From Arachnopeziza araneosa (lineage: Eukaryota > Ascomycota > Leotiomycetes > Helotiales > Arachnopezizaceae), in contig QYAI01000127.1 in the NCBI GenBank assembly GCA_003988855.1, positions 60,959 to 124,958 of the forward strand: DNA of 64,000 nt, read 5' to 3'. The translations under genes and the position numbers were made by a program. The notes under the pieces were generated by a model. The model was not told where the DNA came from, did no database searches, and saw only the letters and a program-made list of their open reading frames with translations. Every line of letters starts with the position of its first letter. The first letter of the stretch is position 1. Positions 24,425 through 36,182 of the stretch are shown here, one piece after another.

Positions 24425-24556
24425 AATATCAGGGAGAAGCTTATGCTCATTTGATATTCACCGAGAAGTTTAAAGGCGACGTCACCTGCCTATCTGTGAA
24501 GAGAATATCAGGGAGATGTTTCATCTGATATTCACTGAGAAGTTCGAAAGCGCCGT
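24425..24556 (+). repeat. Two imperfect direct repeats of about 52 bp
   Basis: AATATCAGGGAGA...TTTGATATTCACCGAGAAG at 24425-24477 recurs with changes at 24504-24556 (AATATCAGGGAGATG...CTGATATTCACTGAGAAG). Each unit contains GATATTC, the reverse complement of GAATATC, so each can fold on itself. Confidence 0.7.
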
Positions 24557-27500
24557 CGAGGCAAAGTTAGCCGTGAATATCCGTCCATCCAGCTTTTGTA
24601 TTCCTTGTCATCCAATCTTCTTTGTGTGGTTAAGTTAGTTGTTATCGTTTACAGTTTAATTAGATATATATACTAGAACTATGTTAGAACACGGTGATTA
24701 GGCTTCTCGTCGGATTCGGGGCTGCTTAGAACGCTATATCATCTCAAAGCAAGACAAGATATTATCAAACTTTACTCGAGAGTATGTTAAAGAAAATCTA
24801 AGCAGAATTGAAGAAGTTCAGTCGAAAGAAGTAGTCAAGTGACACGGGGAAAATTCTTTATTTCAATAGTAAACTTCAAGCTGATAAACATCCTTGGAAA
24901 GTAAATCGCATATCTTAAATACGCTTCGGTATCCATTATACCAACAATGATGATAATGATCTGGTCTTGCACGTTGAGCAATTCAAAAGTCTTCTAGTGT
25001 TCGACAACTCCATCATCCCTGCTCCTGATATCTCTATCCGCAATACTTCCATGTGTGCAGTTGTTGACAATTTTCTGATCGAAAATCTGAGGGGACGTGT
25101 CTCGTGATGCGGCTATTTTCTGTGACGAAAATCTTTGGCCAGAAGCAGGGAAAGTCTCCGGAATTAAGTCCCCTGAGTACATCTTGGCCCAAGTCAGGCT
25201 GTGTGCCCATTCTTCAAGCGTCTTGATGGGATCTCGCCATCGACCCGCACCACTAGAAGCTCAATGGCCTCAGAAGAAACTCTCGAGTGGTTACGATGTC
25301 GAGGTGCAGCAAGGTTTCATCTCTTGACCTTCTTCTATGCTCGAATCGCTAACACAGACTGTTAGCAAGTTTACTCCCATGTAAAAAATTTAACCTCACC
25401 GATTTTGTTCCTTCAGCTGTAAACCTCCATCGAATTGCTTGCTGTATGGCTTCCATCTTCATCTGGTAAATTTAACTTCTACGAATCTGCGAATCAAAAC
25501 TTTCTAATAAAAAGAGAGTCTTAAGGGGCTTGTGCTGTTGTATGTGGACAAGCCAAGGGTCAGTTGTGGATGGAAATTATCTTCATCTTCGCGACTTCTC
25601 CTTGTGACAGAGCAGCAAGATTTGTTCAAGTCACCTGGCAGGGGAAGAGGATTTATCGCGTCCTGTTTCTTCCATCTGATATCGAAAAATGTCCTTAGTT
25701 TTCATCTTCCGTTCCCTTGGATGAACTTTCTCTCCCACGGAACCTGGCCTGACCTGCTGAATGGTTGATTTTGGGACTATGTAAGCACCACTCTCATGTC
25801 TTGCAGCATCCTATGGCGTGTTGATCTAGATTTGGTGGAGTTCTTGCTGACGATATTAGCCGGCGTTCAAGCTCATTTCTTTTTTCAAACATAAAAGTGT
25901 TAGGGCGGGACTTGAAGCTGTCAGGCACCTCTAGAAAGGTGCTGGTTTTACCATGACCCTCAGGGACATAAGCGAGGGTAGCAAAAGATTAAACATGAAC
26001 ATTCACGTGCCTTTATGCCCTGTGAATGCTTGGCTGAGAGCTCTTTTGGTTGTAGTCGTCATGAAACCTCCGCTCCAAATCCAATTCTGTCAACAAATCC
26101 ACATCGAGTTCCGGGGGTCATGACTAAGTGTGGAAGAGTCTTCGTGGGCGATCCTTCGCAACTGCAGATCGTCTGGAGAATCCATAGTCTCATTGCGAAC
26201 TTCCTCCTTTCGTAGGGCAAAAATCAACTTCCAGCTCTCAGCCAATGCAAAAAGATCAAAGAACGGGCCACATAATCTCGAGTGACCTCTGTACTTTTCG
26301 TCTCAATACCGGCACTCTAAATTGCTGAGAGGCAGATAACCTCGTTGCTATTAGGCAGAAGTCAAGTCGACTACTCCTTCCCAGCCTTTTCCCTCGTGAT
26401 GACGGGTAACCAAGGAGTTCTTGGCTTTGGAGTTGCCAGGTGCACGCAAAGACCGTTCAAGAGCCTGGTGTCTCGACTCCATCATTTGAAAAACCCACAA
26501 TAGTATGACGTAGAGCTTTGGTGAGCCGGAAGGGAGAATGCTATCCGTTCTGTAGTGGACCTGGTGTTCCATGTTCCCTGGGAGGTTGTGTTCGACCATA
26601 GGACCTTTCCTCAACAGGGATAGGATGGTAGGGGGAATAAGGGTGCCGCGAACGAGTCATCGTCGTCGTCGGGAGTTCACGGTCTTGCTTGCTCTGTACG
26701 AGTTTGTTATGTCTGGTGGCTGGTAAGACCTCTGAAATGCTGTGGGGTAGGATATAGGTGTAAATAGTTGTATCTAAAATTTAAATAAGCGCACGCTCAT
26801 TGTAGTCGAAGCTCTTCTGCCTGAGTCTCGTATTATGTGTCCAAGTAAGAATATATAAGAATAAATATCATCTTCTCAAAAGACTAATCATATTCACAAG
26901 AATCTATGTACACTCCGCCTACCCAACAATCTTTTTAGATGGATCTTTCTCAGTCTTATATCTCTGTGTTCTGGAAGTTGAATGTGGTTTGTCAATATCA
27001 ACTGTAGTTTTCAAACTTCAACCATCCGTCGACTTTCTGTTTATCCAGATTTTTTGGCACATTTTCAAGAATGTATGTTCACCTCCTCTCATGAGGAGGT
27101 GTGTTCATGATTCAATCCTAATTTTACTTTCCTGAGCAAAAGTGTACCCAAACAACAACAATAGAAACAAAGAAATCATTCTTATATAACTATGGGAGAC
27201 TACATCTCTCGGGAAAGTTTGGATGCTGGTGTTAAGTTCCGATAATTGGCACTGGTTTTGATTGGGAGCCACAAATGAGGGCAGTCCCTGGTGCTGTGGT
27301 TATTTCCATATTTACAACCATTACAATCAGTTATCACAAACAGCAAGCCAAAATAAACCTACGTAACCCTGATCCTACAAATAACAAAGTGCTGCACGAT
27401 ATGACAATCACAAGCAAAGAAATCCTCCACGAGCACTCCATCGTGGAATGCAGATCAATCACATTTGCGCACGCACATGTGTGCATTTACGCTGCAAATA

Positions 27501-30238
27501 CACAGGAAATAATCGGTCCCGCGGCCGGTGAGCCACAACCGCTGCGATATGCAGGTGCACAGACAGCTCGGCAGTGACTCGTTGAATAAATAGTTCGAGG
27601 ACATGCGTTGGATTTGCCTGAATGGATACCTGGCGGCGGGTATGTGATGATGTGCAGAGACGGGTATGGTTATGGCGACGGCTATGGAGTCGGGGGCCTG
27701 GGCTAAAGGTTGTGATCCATTGCGCAACATCTGAGATCTGATTGTGAGGCTAGGTAGATGAGATGGAAGCTGTACTTATGTTTTGCTGCTTTGCGATGGT
27801 GAGGTGAGGGATGGACATGGGGCTTGGGTAGTTGTATTGGAGAGTTGAGTGGACTGGATAGGCTGGGATGGGATTGGATTGTGTTTACATGTGGGAAATT
27901 GGAAACATGTCGTAGAAGAGGCTAGGTATCAAAGCCATAGAGTCACGAGACCATCTGAGTTTAGTCAGGTGCGGAAAGAAGGATCTGCTGCAGATAGAGT
28001 GTAAATTTAGTTGTGAAGAAATCCTTAAACCTTTTGATCTTGAATTGACAATATAAAGTTATGATTGGAAAGTAGGAGCTAGGTCGGTTGCGGCCAATGG
28101 TTGTGAGGCTGGAGATCATCAACTGGTATCAAATTTGTTAGCATTGCGACCTATTCTCGAATGTAACCCCAACGATAATCAATCTAAAAAACTGAAACAA
28201 AACTATTCTTGGGTTTGGTAGACACTTTTGACTTGGGTATGGTGGTGGTGAAGGCTCCTGTAGGCTTGAAGGAGTCGAGTGACGATGCTTGATACCTGCT
28301 CGTTGCCAACTGCATACTTATCATTGCAGAACCTTGAGATTGATGGAGGGACAAGAAGAGGATTTCGGCAGATGGAGCCAGCTAAGAACAAAACAGATGC
28401 ATTTTCGTTCGCGCACGGCCATCGATTCGCAACTCCATTGAGACCCACCGCAAGCTTCCGAGTCCACTTCTTCCCTATTTGAGCTAGAAACGCAATTCTC
28501 CGGGTTGAGACAAATGCGTAGGTAGCCCATGCCGTCGAGAGCTGAACTGTGCCACCCGCACCTGGCTCGACTGACACATGGCATCTGCACTTAAACGGTC
28601 CGAGGAGGATTGCCCTTCGTCAACGCCAATGCTCGCCACTAATCCATTGCTGGAAATACGCCTGGCCAGCACGAGAAAAAAGCGGATAAATGGAACTTCG
28701 TCTGGATAAAGTCATCCCTGAACCAAACCGTGTCGTGGTATAGCTGAGTCAACCTCGAATATCGCGTGGTTCGAACATGGCGTTTATTGTACTGTAATGC
28801 CATTAGCAATACCCAGAAGCCAGGAGTGATTGATGGCATTTTCCGTGATATTCTAGGCATCAATTGGGGTCAATCTGAAGCGTGCGTCAGTGAGCTTTCC
28901 CATCAATATCCGATTGCTTGCATCCCGACCGTTGACAACGGCACCGAGTAGTATGCCGTGCCGAAGGGAACCTTTTCCCGTCCGGGGATCGTAGGGCCTG
29001 TGCCCAGCCAGGATGTGTCCTGAGAGACCCTGACTAAGTCGAAAAGTGGCGTGTTCGCCTCGAAGAACCATCTGCGTTTCAAATCTGTTAGAGTCTTGGT
29101 GCTGGTCTCTGGAGATGGTCCTAGAGAAGTGCAAGAACCAAAATCCAATGATGCGGCAGACTGATTTTGCCTCAGCAAGGTGAAAGTGGACGTTTGTTTG
29201 ATGCACATTGGACTGAAGGGTATGAAAGGAGAGTGAGGGAAAATGCCGGCGGACTTCTCGGATTGAAGCGCAGACTAAATGCGATCAGGGCAAAAACCTG
29301 AATCGTTCGGTCATACTAAAAGGGACGATTCGGATGGCGAAATGGAGCACGAGACGAATTGAGAGGGATTCTCCGTCTGTGCAGAAAACAAGATGATCCA
29401 CCAATATCCATCTCAAATGATCGAAGCCTCGTCAAGATCTTAGTTCGGCCTTAGTGACCTGGTACAGGTTTGCTGATCTGGTTCGTGAGATGCCACCCTG
29501 GAGTATAGCTGAGGGAATGGTGAGTTATAATACGCCCATATCTGCAGTGGATGAATGGCATCTTTCTCGAACTCAGGGTCTAAGATTTGAGATCTGTCAG
29601 GGAGGCGGCTGAGGCTGGACGCTGACTGGCTTCCATTGAGCCTATTGCTAGCCGATGCAACGTCTGCCACACAACCTTAATGTGCTCGTGCTGCCGAAAT
29701 CGTGATTGTTGTGGCCATTAGACGGAATATCCTGAGAGAAAATCGCGCTCAGGCCGCTCCTACAGTAAACTGCCCGGCTGAAGAAGGGAACTGTACTGTA
29801 CGTCAAGATCGTTTCCGATTGTCTCTCGTTGCTGGCCGAACCGGCTCTGTTGAAGGCTTTCCCACCTCCCTTGCTGCCCTCCGCTCAGTGTTGGTTGTTT
29901 ATTCTGGGAAAGGGTTGCGGCTCGGGAAAGCTGAACCTAGCTACCGCACTTTAAACAGAGCTGGAGATCCCCAGACAACGACTTCTTCTTTCCACACTAC
30001 TCCCTCTCGTACCATGGTTCCTGCATGGGAAAATGCCACGCAATATCGTCGTGCAACGGTAACGGTCCGCGGTAACACCTCCACTTTGAAATGATAGACC
30101 TCGTCATACCTATATTATTGATCGATCCTTCAATGCCACTGGGTCCAACGTACTGAGTCGATATCTTGTCCCACTCGTGGTTGTTCTGCGGTGGCATATA
30201 TCGCCAGTTCGACTCGATCTATCGACATCTATTGAGCC
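24557..30238. other. 5.7-kb gene-poor stretch
   Basis: No gene is firmly supported. A minus-strand start at 25462 (MKMEAIQQAIRWRFTAEG) can be spliced over a consensus intron at about 25350-25400 to FEHRRRSRDETLLHLDIV before a stop, which suggests a decayed gene. Minus-strand frames at 26351-26614, 28639-28863, 28853-29208 and 29440-29670 contain protein-like stretches but do not join into one model. AT content is high around 26.8-28.1 kb. Confidence 0.4.
27080..27101. repeat. Perfect short hairpin
   Basis: CACCTCCT and AGGAGGTG are perfectly complementary and separated by the self-complementary CTCATG core region. It lies in non-coding DNA with no known partner. Confidence 0.6.
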
Positions 30239-31507
30239 ATGTCGGGATATGATCCGTACGGTACGATGTCCACCCTTGCTGGTGGGGTCGCTGCTCCGCT
30301 TCCTCCACCAAGAAATCTGGGCACTGTATTGCTCATTATGACATCGGTTCTATTGTCTTTCTCAATAATTACAACAATACTTCGCGTCTGGGCTCGTGGA
30401 ATGCACCGAACTCTCGGATGGGTAGGTCTCCAACCTCCACGATTGTCTTCATCCAGGGTTGCTGTGGCCTAACTAGAAATGTAGGATGATTATACAATTA
30501 TCGTCTGTTGTCTTCTGGCCATTGGAAGAAGTATCATACAATTTGTCTCTGTGGCCCACGGTAATGGCCAACACAGGGTTTACCTCTCCCCCGCCAACTA
30601 TCAATATGTCAACTTCCTCACTTGGATGACGCAGATCTTCCTGTTCTTGAACATTGGCTTGCTTAAATGCTCCATCTGCATCCTCATTATCCGAATCAAA
30701 GACACTCAAGTGCTCAGATACTGCTTGTATGCCATGATGGGTGGATTAATCATTACGAATTTGGAATGCGTCTTCATTTTGCTAGCAGAATGTTCACCGG
30801 TAGAGAAGTATTGGAAACCCTCGGTGAAGGGAGAATGTTGGAATACAAAGGTCAGGATCTACTCGATCTATTTCCAAGTTGGTAAGTGGACGGATCCATT
30901 TGCCTCTGTTCTTTTGCTGACATGTTGTTCAGCATACTCTGTGATCACTGATCTGATCTGCGCTCTTCTTCCCATCGTTGTGCTTTGGAATGTCCAGATT
31001 GCACGGTCTCTAAAGGTTGCTGTGTGTGGTCTGATGTCGATGGGGTTGTTCGCGACAGCAGCAGCTCTTGTGCGCGCTTCTTCCCTGGGGATCGCGACTT
31101 CGGATCTCTCGTACGCCTACTGCATCGCAGCGATCTGGGGCAACTTGGAATTGCACCTTGGCATTATTGCTACCAATCTCTCACTGTCGCGTTCGATCTA
31201 CGGATACTTTTCCGGCCGGGTACGGACCATGGTGTCAGGGAGCTCAGCCCTCTCAAGCACTCGAAACCGAGTCAGGACGAGAAGCGATGATAGAGGGAGT
31301 TTAAACTCCAGTCAGATTGAACTAGGCGGGCATGTGATCAAAACGACCGAGTTTCATATAGAAGAAGAGAGATCTATAGATCGAGGCGATGAAATGCCAA
31401 GAGCGCAGATAACGCAGGAGAGCTGGAACGCAAGTCCAACCACCGAAAAAGGGTTCTCAAAGGCTCTAGGTAGCAGGATTAGCAGAGACAAGATAGGAAA
31501 AGATTGA
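30239..31507 (+). CDS. Fungal rhodopsin-domain (SAT4/PTH11-like) membrane protein
   Basis: Three exons (30239-30421, 30485-30881, 30933-31507; introns 63 and 51 bp) encode 384 aa. Seven hydrophobic segments are visible, beginning LGTVLLIMTSVLLSFSII. Others include WMTQIFLFLNIGLLKCSICI, ITDLICALLPIVVLWNVQIA and GLMSMGLFATAAALVRASSL. The family blocks DDYTII after TM1, the Cys-containing loop AECSPVEKYW...GECWN, and LPIVVLWNVQIARSLK mark the fungal rhodopsin-domain family, which includes PTH11-related receptors. The cytosolic tail is Ser/Arg-rich. No CFEM domain is present. Ligand and role are unknown. Confidence 0.87.
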
Positions 31508-32260
31508 ACGTCAATGATGGACAAGTAAAAATTTGACGCAGAACAGTACAGTACTTACTGTAGGTGCGGCGTGCAGACGGATATTAATTTCCTAGTTCAG
31601 ATACACGACATCATCCCCACCAAGGATATCACCAGCGTCGCACCAAGCTGTGCATAAAAAGGCAGGTGGAAGATGAAAATCTGGACGCAATCAATTTGTA
31701 CAAAAGGTTCAAATTAGGTCTGCGGGTGTATTTGAAGGAATCCAAGGGAAATAAAGGATGGATGATGAAGCTGGGGATATTAAGGGGCTACTAGGGGAAG
31801 CGCTCGCTTGCCTCCCTGTATTCTCCAGAGACAAAATCCTGATGAACTTTATTTTCCCACTGTTCTCTTTCTCTTCTCCCATTAGTGCAAGTATATCTTC
31901 ATCACCAGTATATCTTCATGATTGCTTGCTTGGCGCCAAGGACCGTAGAACATTTCCCGCTGCAGCGAATGGCACGCCATTCTCACCGTTTGCTCTCCAC
32001 TCAGCCGTCCCGTGCGCCTATCTTCCGGTCAAGTGGGGTTGCAGCATCGCATTTCCCCAGGCTCTGGAGGCGTTTTTAATTTCACCATAGTCGCAATGGC
32101 TTCACATCACCCACTTTGGGTCAAGTCTCTCCCCTTTCTCTCTGTCGCCATGTCGTTACGCGTAATTGATAGCAAAAGTCCCATCTAAAGTTGAGGTGAA
32201 TCTGCGCAACCGTTCTCTGCTTTTGCGCGCAAGTCAACCATCAACAGCGCAAGCGCAGCA
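31508..32260. other. Intergenic/promoter
   Basis: No supported gene. It includes the 5' flank of the glycosyltransferase-like gene. A 110-codon frame at 31758-32090 has no recognisable features. Confidence 0.45.
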
Positions 32261-33694
32261 ATGGCTCTCCTACATATGCGCAGCTTCTTTCTGCTCTTTC
32301 TTATGGTGTGTGTGATTCTGCTCACGTCGTACTCCTTTCGCAGCAGCTTCTCCTACACCAATGTGCCCGAAGTCATCCAGGTCTCGCCAGAACCAGCACC
32401 GGATTCCCCACCTCCAGCAGTTTCTCCGCCAGAAACAACAGCCGAAACCAAGACGCACAAGTACCTCAACCATCCCATCTACAAACCTGTCCATGGCGTC
32501 CCTCCTCCAATCGTCGATAACTTTCCGCTCGCTGCATCCGCATACTCTGCCGCTGATCTCCCGCCTATCCCGCCGTGGAACAAACCTCCCGAGTCGCATG
32601 TGAAGGAGAAGACGCCATTGTTCATTGGATTTACGCGCAATTGGCGGCTGTTACAGCAGGTGGTGGTGTCATACATAACAGCAGGATGGCCGCCGGAGGA
32701 TATCTATGTCGTTGAGAATACAGGAACCATGCATTCGAACCAGAAGGGACTGTTGTCTTTACAGAACCCTTTCTTCCTCAACCATACACGCCTGAATTTG
32801 TTAGGAGTCAATGTGGTAGTTACTCCAACACTGCAGAGCTTCTCCCAGCTACAGAATTTCTTTCTCTGGACGGCTATCCAAGAGGATTACCCAGCATACT
32901 TTTGGGCGCATATGGATGCGATTGCTCTCGGCTTGGAAAGCCGTTATACCGGCTCGGTCTTCAAGACTTCGAAAGAAGGTCCAGAATACACGGGATACAA
33001 ATCCATATACACCCTTGCTGTCGAGGCTTTGCGCAACACAAGCACCACACCTGATGTCAACTCGGGAAATACGAACCAAACATGGGCTATGCGCTTCTTC
33101 GCCTACGATCGGTTAGCGTTGGTCAATCGAGCCGCATTTGAGGCGGTTGGAGGGTGGGACTCGCATATTCCATTCTATCAGAGTGACTGCGATATGCATG
33201 ACCGGTTGTTGATGAGTGGATTCGAGATTGGGAAGGGGGATGTGCTGATTGGGAATGTCACTGATGTTGCGAACAGCCTTGACGATCTCATTGTCTTGTA
33301 TCGCAAGAAAGATACCATCGAAGCTGGATTCACGGCTGATCGCCCACATCCTCCAGATCAGAAAAGAGCAGAACCCAAACTTCCTAAGAAAGAGTGGGAA
33401 TCTGACGTCCTCGGTTCACCGCTGTACAGTAAGTTGTTGGACATTATGGGAGAGATGAACGATTTGAAGAATAGAAATCAAGGAGAGCAGAGGTTGGACT
33501 GGCAGAGAAGACAAACGGGCGGAAAGGGTGAACCGTATTACCGGAATCCTGATGGATTCGACAAAGGCATCAAGATGTTGACTGAGACGGGAAGGAATCT
33601 CTTCTCTGAGAAATGGGGACACCGGGAGTGTGGATTGCTGGAATACGGGAGACGAAAAGGCGATGAGTGGAGAGTCGAGCATGACTGGGATTGA
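32261..33694 (+). CDS. Type II membrane glycosyltransferase-like protein
   Basis: A single exon encodes 477 aa. Residues 8-26 (FFLLFLMVCVILLTSYSF) form an uncleaved signal anchor, followed by a Pro-rich stem and a luminal domain. TPLFIGFTRNWRLLQQVVVS, DIYVVENTGTMHSNQKG and PAYFWAHMDAIALG resemble GT-A nucleotide-sugar transferase-like folds. RAAFEAVGGWDSHIPFYQSD resembles the late acceptor region of such enzymes. Several N-glycosylation sequons are present. A canonical DxD is not obvious, so activity is uncertain. A Golgi location is inferred from topology. Confidence 0.75.
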   Translation: MALLHMRSFFLLFLMVCVILLTSYSFRSSFSYTNVPEVIQVSPEPAPDSPPPAVSPPETTAETKTHKYLNHPIYKPVHGVPPPIVDNFPLAASAYSAADLPPIPPWNKPPESHVKEKTPLFIGFTRNWRLLQQVVVSYITAGWPPEDIYVVENTGTMHSNQKGLLSLQNPFFLNHTRLNLLGVNVVVTPTLQSFSQLQNFFLWTAIQEDYPAYFWAHMDAIALGLESRYTGSVFKTSKEGPEYTGYKSIYTLAVEALRNTSTTPDVNSGNTNQTWAMRFFAYDRLALVNRAAFEAVGGWDSHIPFYQSDCDMHDRLLMSGFEIGKGDVLIGNVTDVANSLDDLIVLYRKKDTIEAGFTADRPHPPDQKRAEPKLPKKEWESDVLGSPLYSKLLDIMGEMNDLKNRNQGEQRLDWQRRQTGGKGEPYYRNPDGFDKGIKMLTETGRNLFSEKWGHRECGLLEYGRRKGDEWRVEHDWD

Positions 33695-34691
33695 ACGCTG
33701 TGAATCAATGTGGTGATTCACTCACCACTACAGTCGACGACCGATTATGTATGCCACCCCATAGGCTATGGGTACCAACTTCCACTATCAACACGACAGT
33801 ACCACAGCAAGTCGCTTGTTTCATCGACTCAACAGCAAAGCTAGATTTACGGTACACAGCAGCGATGGGTTGCGGCTCTCTTAAATCAGAGTACGAAGTC
33901 AGTGATCCTAGCCGTCATCCTCTGCACCGGCCCGAAAAATACGGTCCTCTCGCAGCCCTCGTACTGGTATTCAGGAGCGCCCAATGCTTAAACAACTGGG
34001 TGGACCCAGGCACCCCAAGATCATACATCCAGTTGGCTTAAGGAAGCCAGGCTCATCGGTCGCAAGGCATCGCGTATGAAATTGTAGGACATGGGAGTTG
34101 GAATAAATGAAACGAGTATAGTTTGGATGGGACTGTTGGATATGGTTCGGTTCTGGCTGCAGGCAGTTCGAACTTGGAGGACGACAGCTTTGTTCTTTAG
34201 GAAATAAAACGCTGCTATCAAAGTTCTGCTTCTCATAAAAATTGTGCACTTTGCGTTGTTTGGACTTGGATAAGCTGGCTTGAGTAGCAGAGCTCCTGCT
34301 TGAGTGTTTGAAATGTTGTGAAAATATTCTGAAGGTCTCGGAGTTGTCACTGAGATATCGGCTGTGATGGAGTATCGTGTCTGGTCAATATGGTTTCCTG
34401 TGTAAATGCTGCTGTATAGCCAGCTGAATTTCAATGTGCAGTCTGCTGAGTTTCAACGTAAAGTCTAATATGAGTACCTTATTCACAGATACCAGCTAGT
34501 GACTGTTTGGTATGATTCAATCATTGTCCTGGCCATTGACTATTGGTAGCTATATCTCACTCTGTAGAACACGCAGTTACACTAAATAAACTCTCCTCGA
34601 CACAGACAAGGCATCACGCTGCTCAGTTCTTGAAGCCGAGTTACTTGTTCAAGGGAGTTGGCTACGTGAGAACACACCCGGCATCAACCAG
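33695..34691. other. Intergenic
   Basis: No supported gene. The right end is the leader of the next small gene. Confidence 0.45.
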
Positions 34692-35291
34692 ATGGGCTGC
34701 TCCTCTTCAAAACCGGACCCGAGGGATCGCTCTATTGGATATCCGAAACCACAGGCCAACGCCAGAGAAGTTGGGCAACACCCCGGGGCCTTCACCCATC
34801 CGCGTTCCGCTCCGCCTCCGCCATATAGCAGAGGCAGCGTGCCCAAGTACACGCCGAATCCGCGCGCCACCCGCCCAGCACCGCATGCCAACACCGCGGT
34901 ATCCAGAGCAGCCGCGGTATCCAGACCGACCTCCAAACCGCCCGCCTACGGCTCACCGCACCATCCAGCACCGACCGGTCCGCTCCCGGCTCCGCCGCAG
35001 CAGCAGCCGGCCAAACCGCCGCCGACGAGAATCACGCCCATCCCCGCCTACGACGACCTCAAGGGCGGCACCAAGATGAGTCGATTCAGCGGATTCGGCC
35101 AATCTGTGCTCCCGCCGACGTTCGCGTCGCATCAGGTGGCCAAGGCGGTGCCCGGGATGCTGCCGTGGCGCGGCGAGCCCAGGAACGTGCTGGATGTGCG
35201 GCTCAAGGCGTTGGATGTGCAGAAGCAGATCAGGCGGAAACCGGTGCAGCGACAGGTGAAGCAGTCGAGGTTTCGCGAGGCGTGTACTTAG
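34692..35291 (+). CDS. Small Pro-rich protein with N-terminal lipid-anchor motif
   Basis: A single exon encodes 199 aa starting MGCSSSKPDPRDRSIGYPKP. Gly2 with Ser5/Ser6 fits N-myristoylation and Cys3 fits palmitoylation, so the protein should sit on the cytosolic face of a membrane. Residues 30-115 are Pro/Ala-rich and disordered. The C-terminal 80 residues (MSRFSGFGQSVLPPTFASHQ, then MLPWRGEPRNVLDVRLKALD) look more conserved and end strongly basic. The region is GC-rich with codon bias typical of expressed genes. I recognise no named family. Confidence 0.7.
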   Translation: MGCSSSKPDPRDRSIGYPKPQANAREVGQHPGAFTHPRSAPPPPYSRGSVPKYTPNPRATRPAPHANTAVSRAAAVSRPTSKPPAYGSPHHPAPTGPLPAPPQQQPAKPPPTRITPIPAYDDLKGGTKMSRFSGFGQSVLPPTFASHQVAKAVPGMLPWRGEPRNVLDVRLKALDVQKQIRRKPVQRQVKQSRFREACT

Positions 35292-35985
35292 GTGAGGGAC
35301 GGGGTTGCGGAGAGGGTTTGTGGATTTGTCGAGAGGAGGTGCACTGTGTTGGCTGGTTGAGGTAGTGGGATCAATGGATGGCGGTGGATGGCGGCTTGAT
35401 GGGGTGATAGAGATGTCTTCTGCTGGATCGAGAAGAGGCTGGAGTTTTGCTGTACACTCGTTGCTTTTGGGCGTGTTGGAGGGAGGTGAGTGTAAAGTAC
35501 CTGCAGAAGGGACTACCTCAGTTATCTGAGCAGATAAGGGACTGTTGAATGAAACCAAAGACCACAATGCTAAAGATGTTTATTTTCAGAGCAGAGTGAA
35601 GAGGCTGAGACCATATACGAAGGATGTAGGTGCAATATCAGGAGAAAATGGAGCAAGTAAACATGCTACCGGAATAGGAATACCATCACGTGAGGTGCCA
35701 TTCGAGGCTTCCCACGTGGGTCATCTAGGACTTAAATTGAAGTCTTTCCTGCTCCCGGCCTTCTCTTCCTCCCAGCAAACAAAGGGCCGCCGTCTTCAAC
35801 AACTTCAGACCACGTGTGCGGCGTTCACCATCCCGAAGACGACCGACACCGTCAAACGCCCTTCCTTATCATCGGGACGTTTCGGGTCACACACACCACA
35901 CACGCTGCCAATATCTTTTCACCACCCCCTCTTCATCTTCTTCTCCTACAATCCTCCTCCCTCCCTCTCACCTCCCCTCCGAAGC
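35292..35985. other. Intergenic/5' region of the small gene that follows
   Basis: Pyrimidine-rich CTCC/CCTC runs at about 35930-35985 look like a fungal promoter or leader. A first exon for the next gene may lie here but cannot be placed. Confidence 0.35.
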
Positions 35986-36182
35986 AGAGTGGGAATGCTC
36001 GCGCTCAACAAGTGTTTGGGTTCGAGGAGAGGAAGCATCTACGCCTACATCCTGAACTCCACGCATACGAGAGATGGAGAGAAGGAAAACCTCCACCAGT
36101 AGGGCTGGCCAGGGCTGAGCCCTCTTTTCTCATCCCAAAATATCCGGGAGAGATGTCCAGAATGTCTGTCATGACGGAGTGA
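35986..36182 (+). CDS. 3' exon of a small conserved-looking protein (start unresolved)
   Basis: One frame reads SGNARAQQVFGFEERKHLRL, then HPELHAYERWREGKPPPVGL and SFLIPKYPGEMSRMSVMTE before the TGA at 36180-36182. Dense charged and aromatic sequence with no low complexity argues for a real exon. No in-frame ATG lies close upstream, so a short first exon and an intron (3' site near CCGAAG at 35980-35985) are likely. Family not named. Confidence 0.5.

Noticed and set aside
34953..35567. 204-codon antisense frame over the MGCSSSK gene
   Set aside because: GC-driven shadow, His/Pro/Leu-rich without structure; the plus-strand frame has a clear start motif.
35545..36102. 185-codon plus-strand frame
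   Set aside because: Runs through promoter-like pyrimidine tracts; the convincing coding signal at 35986-36182 is in another frame.
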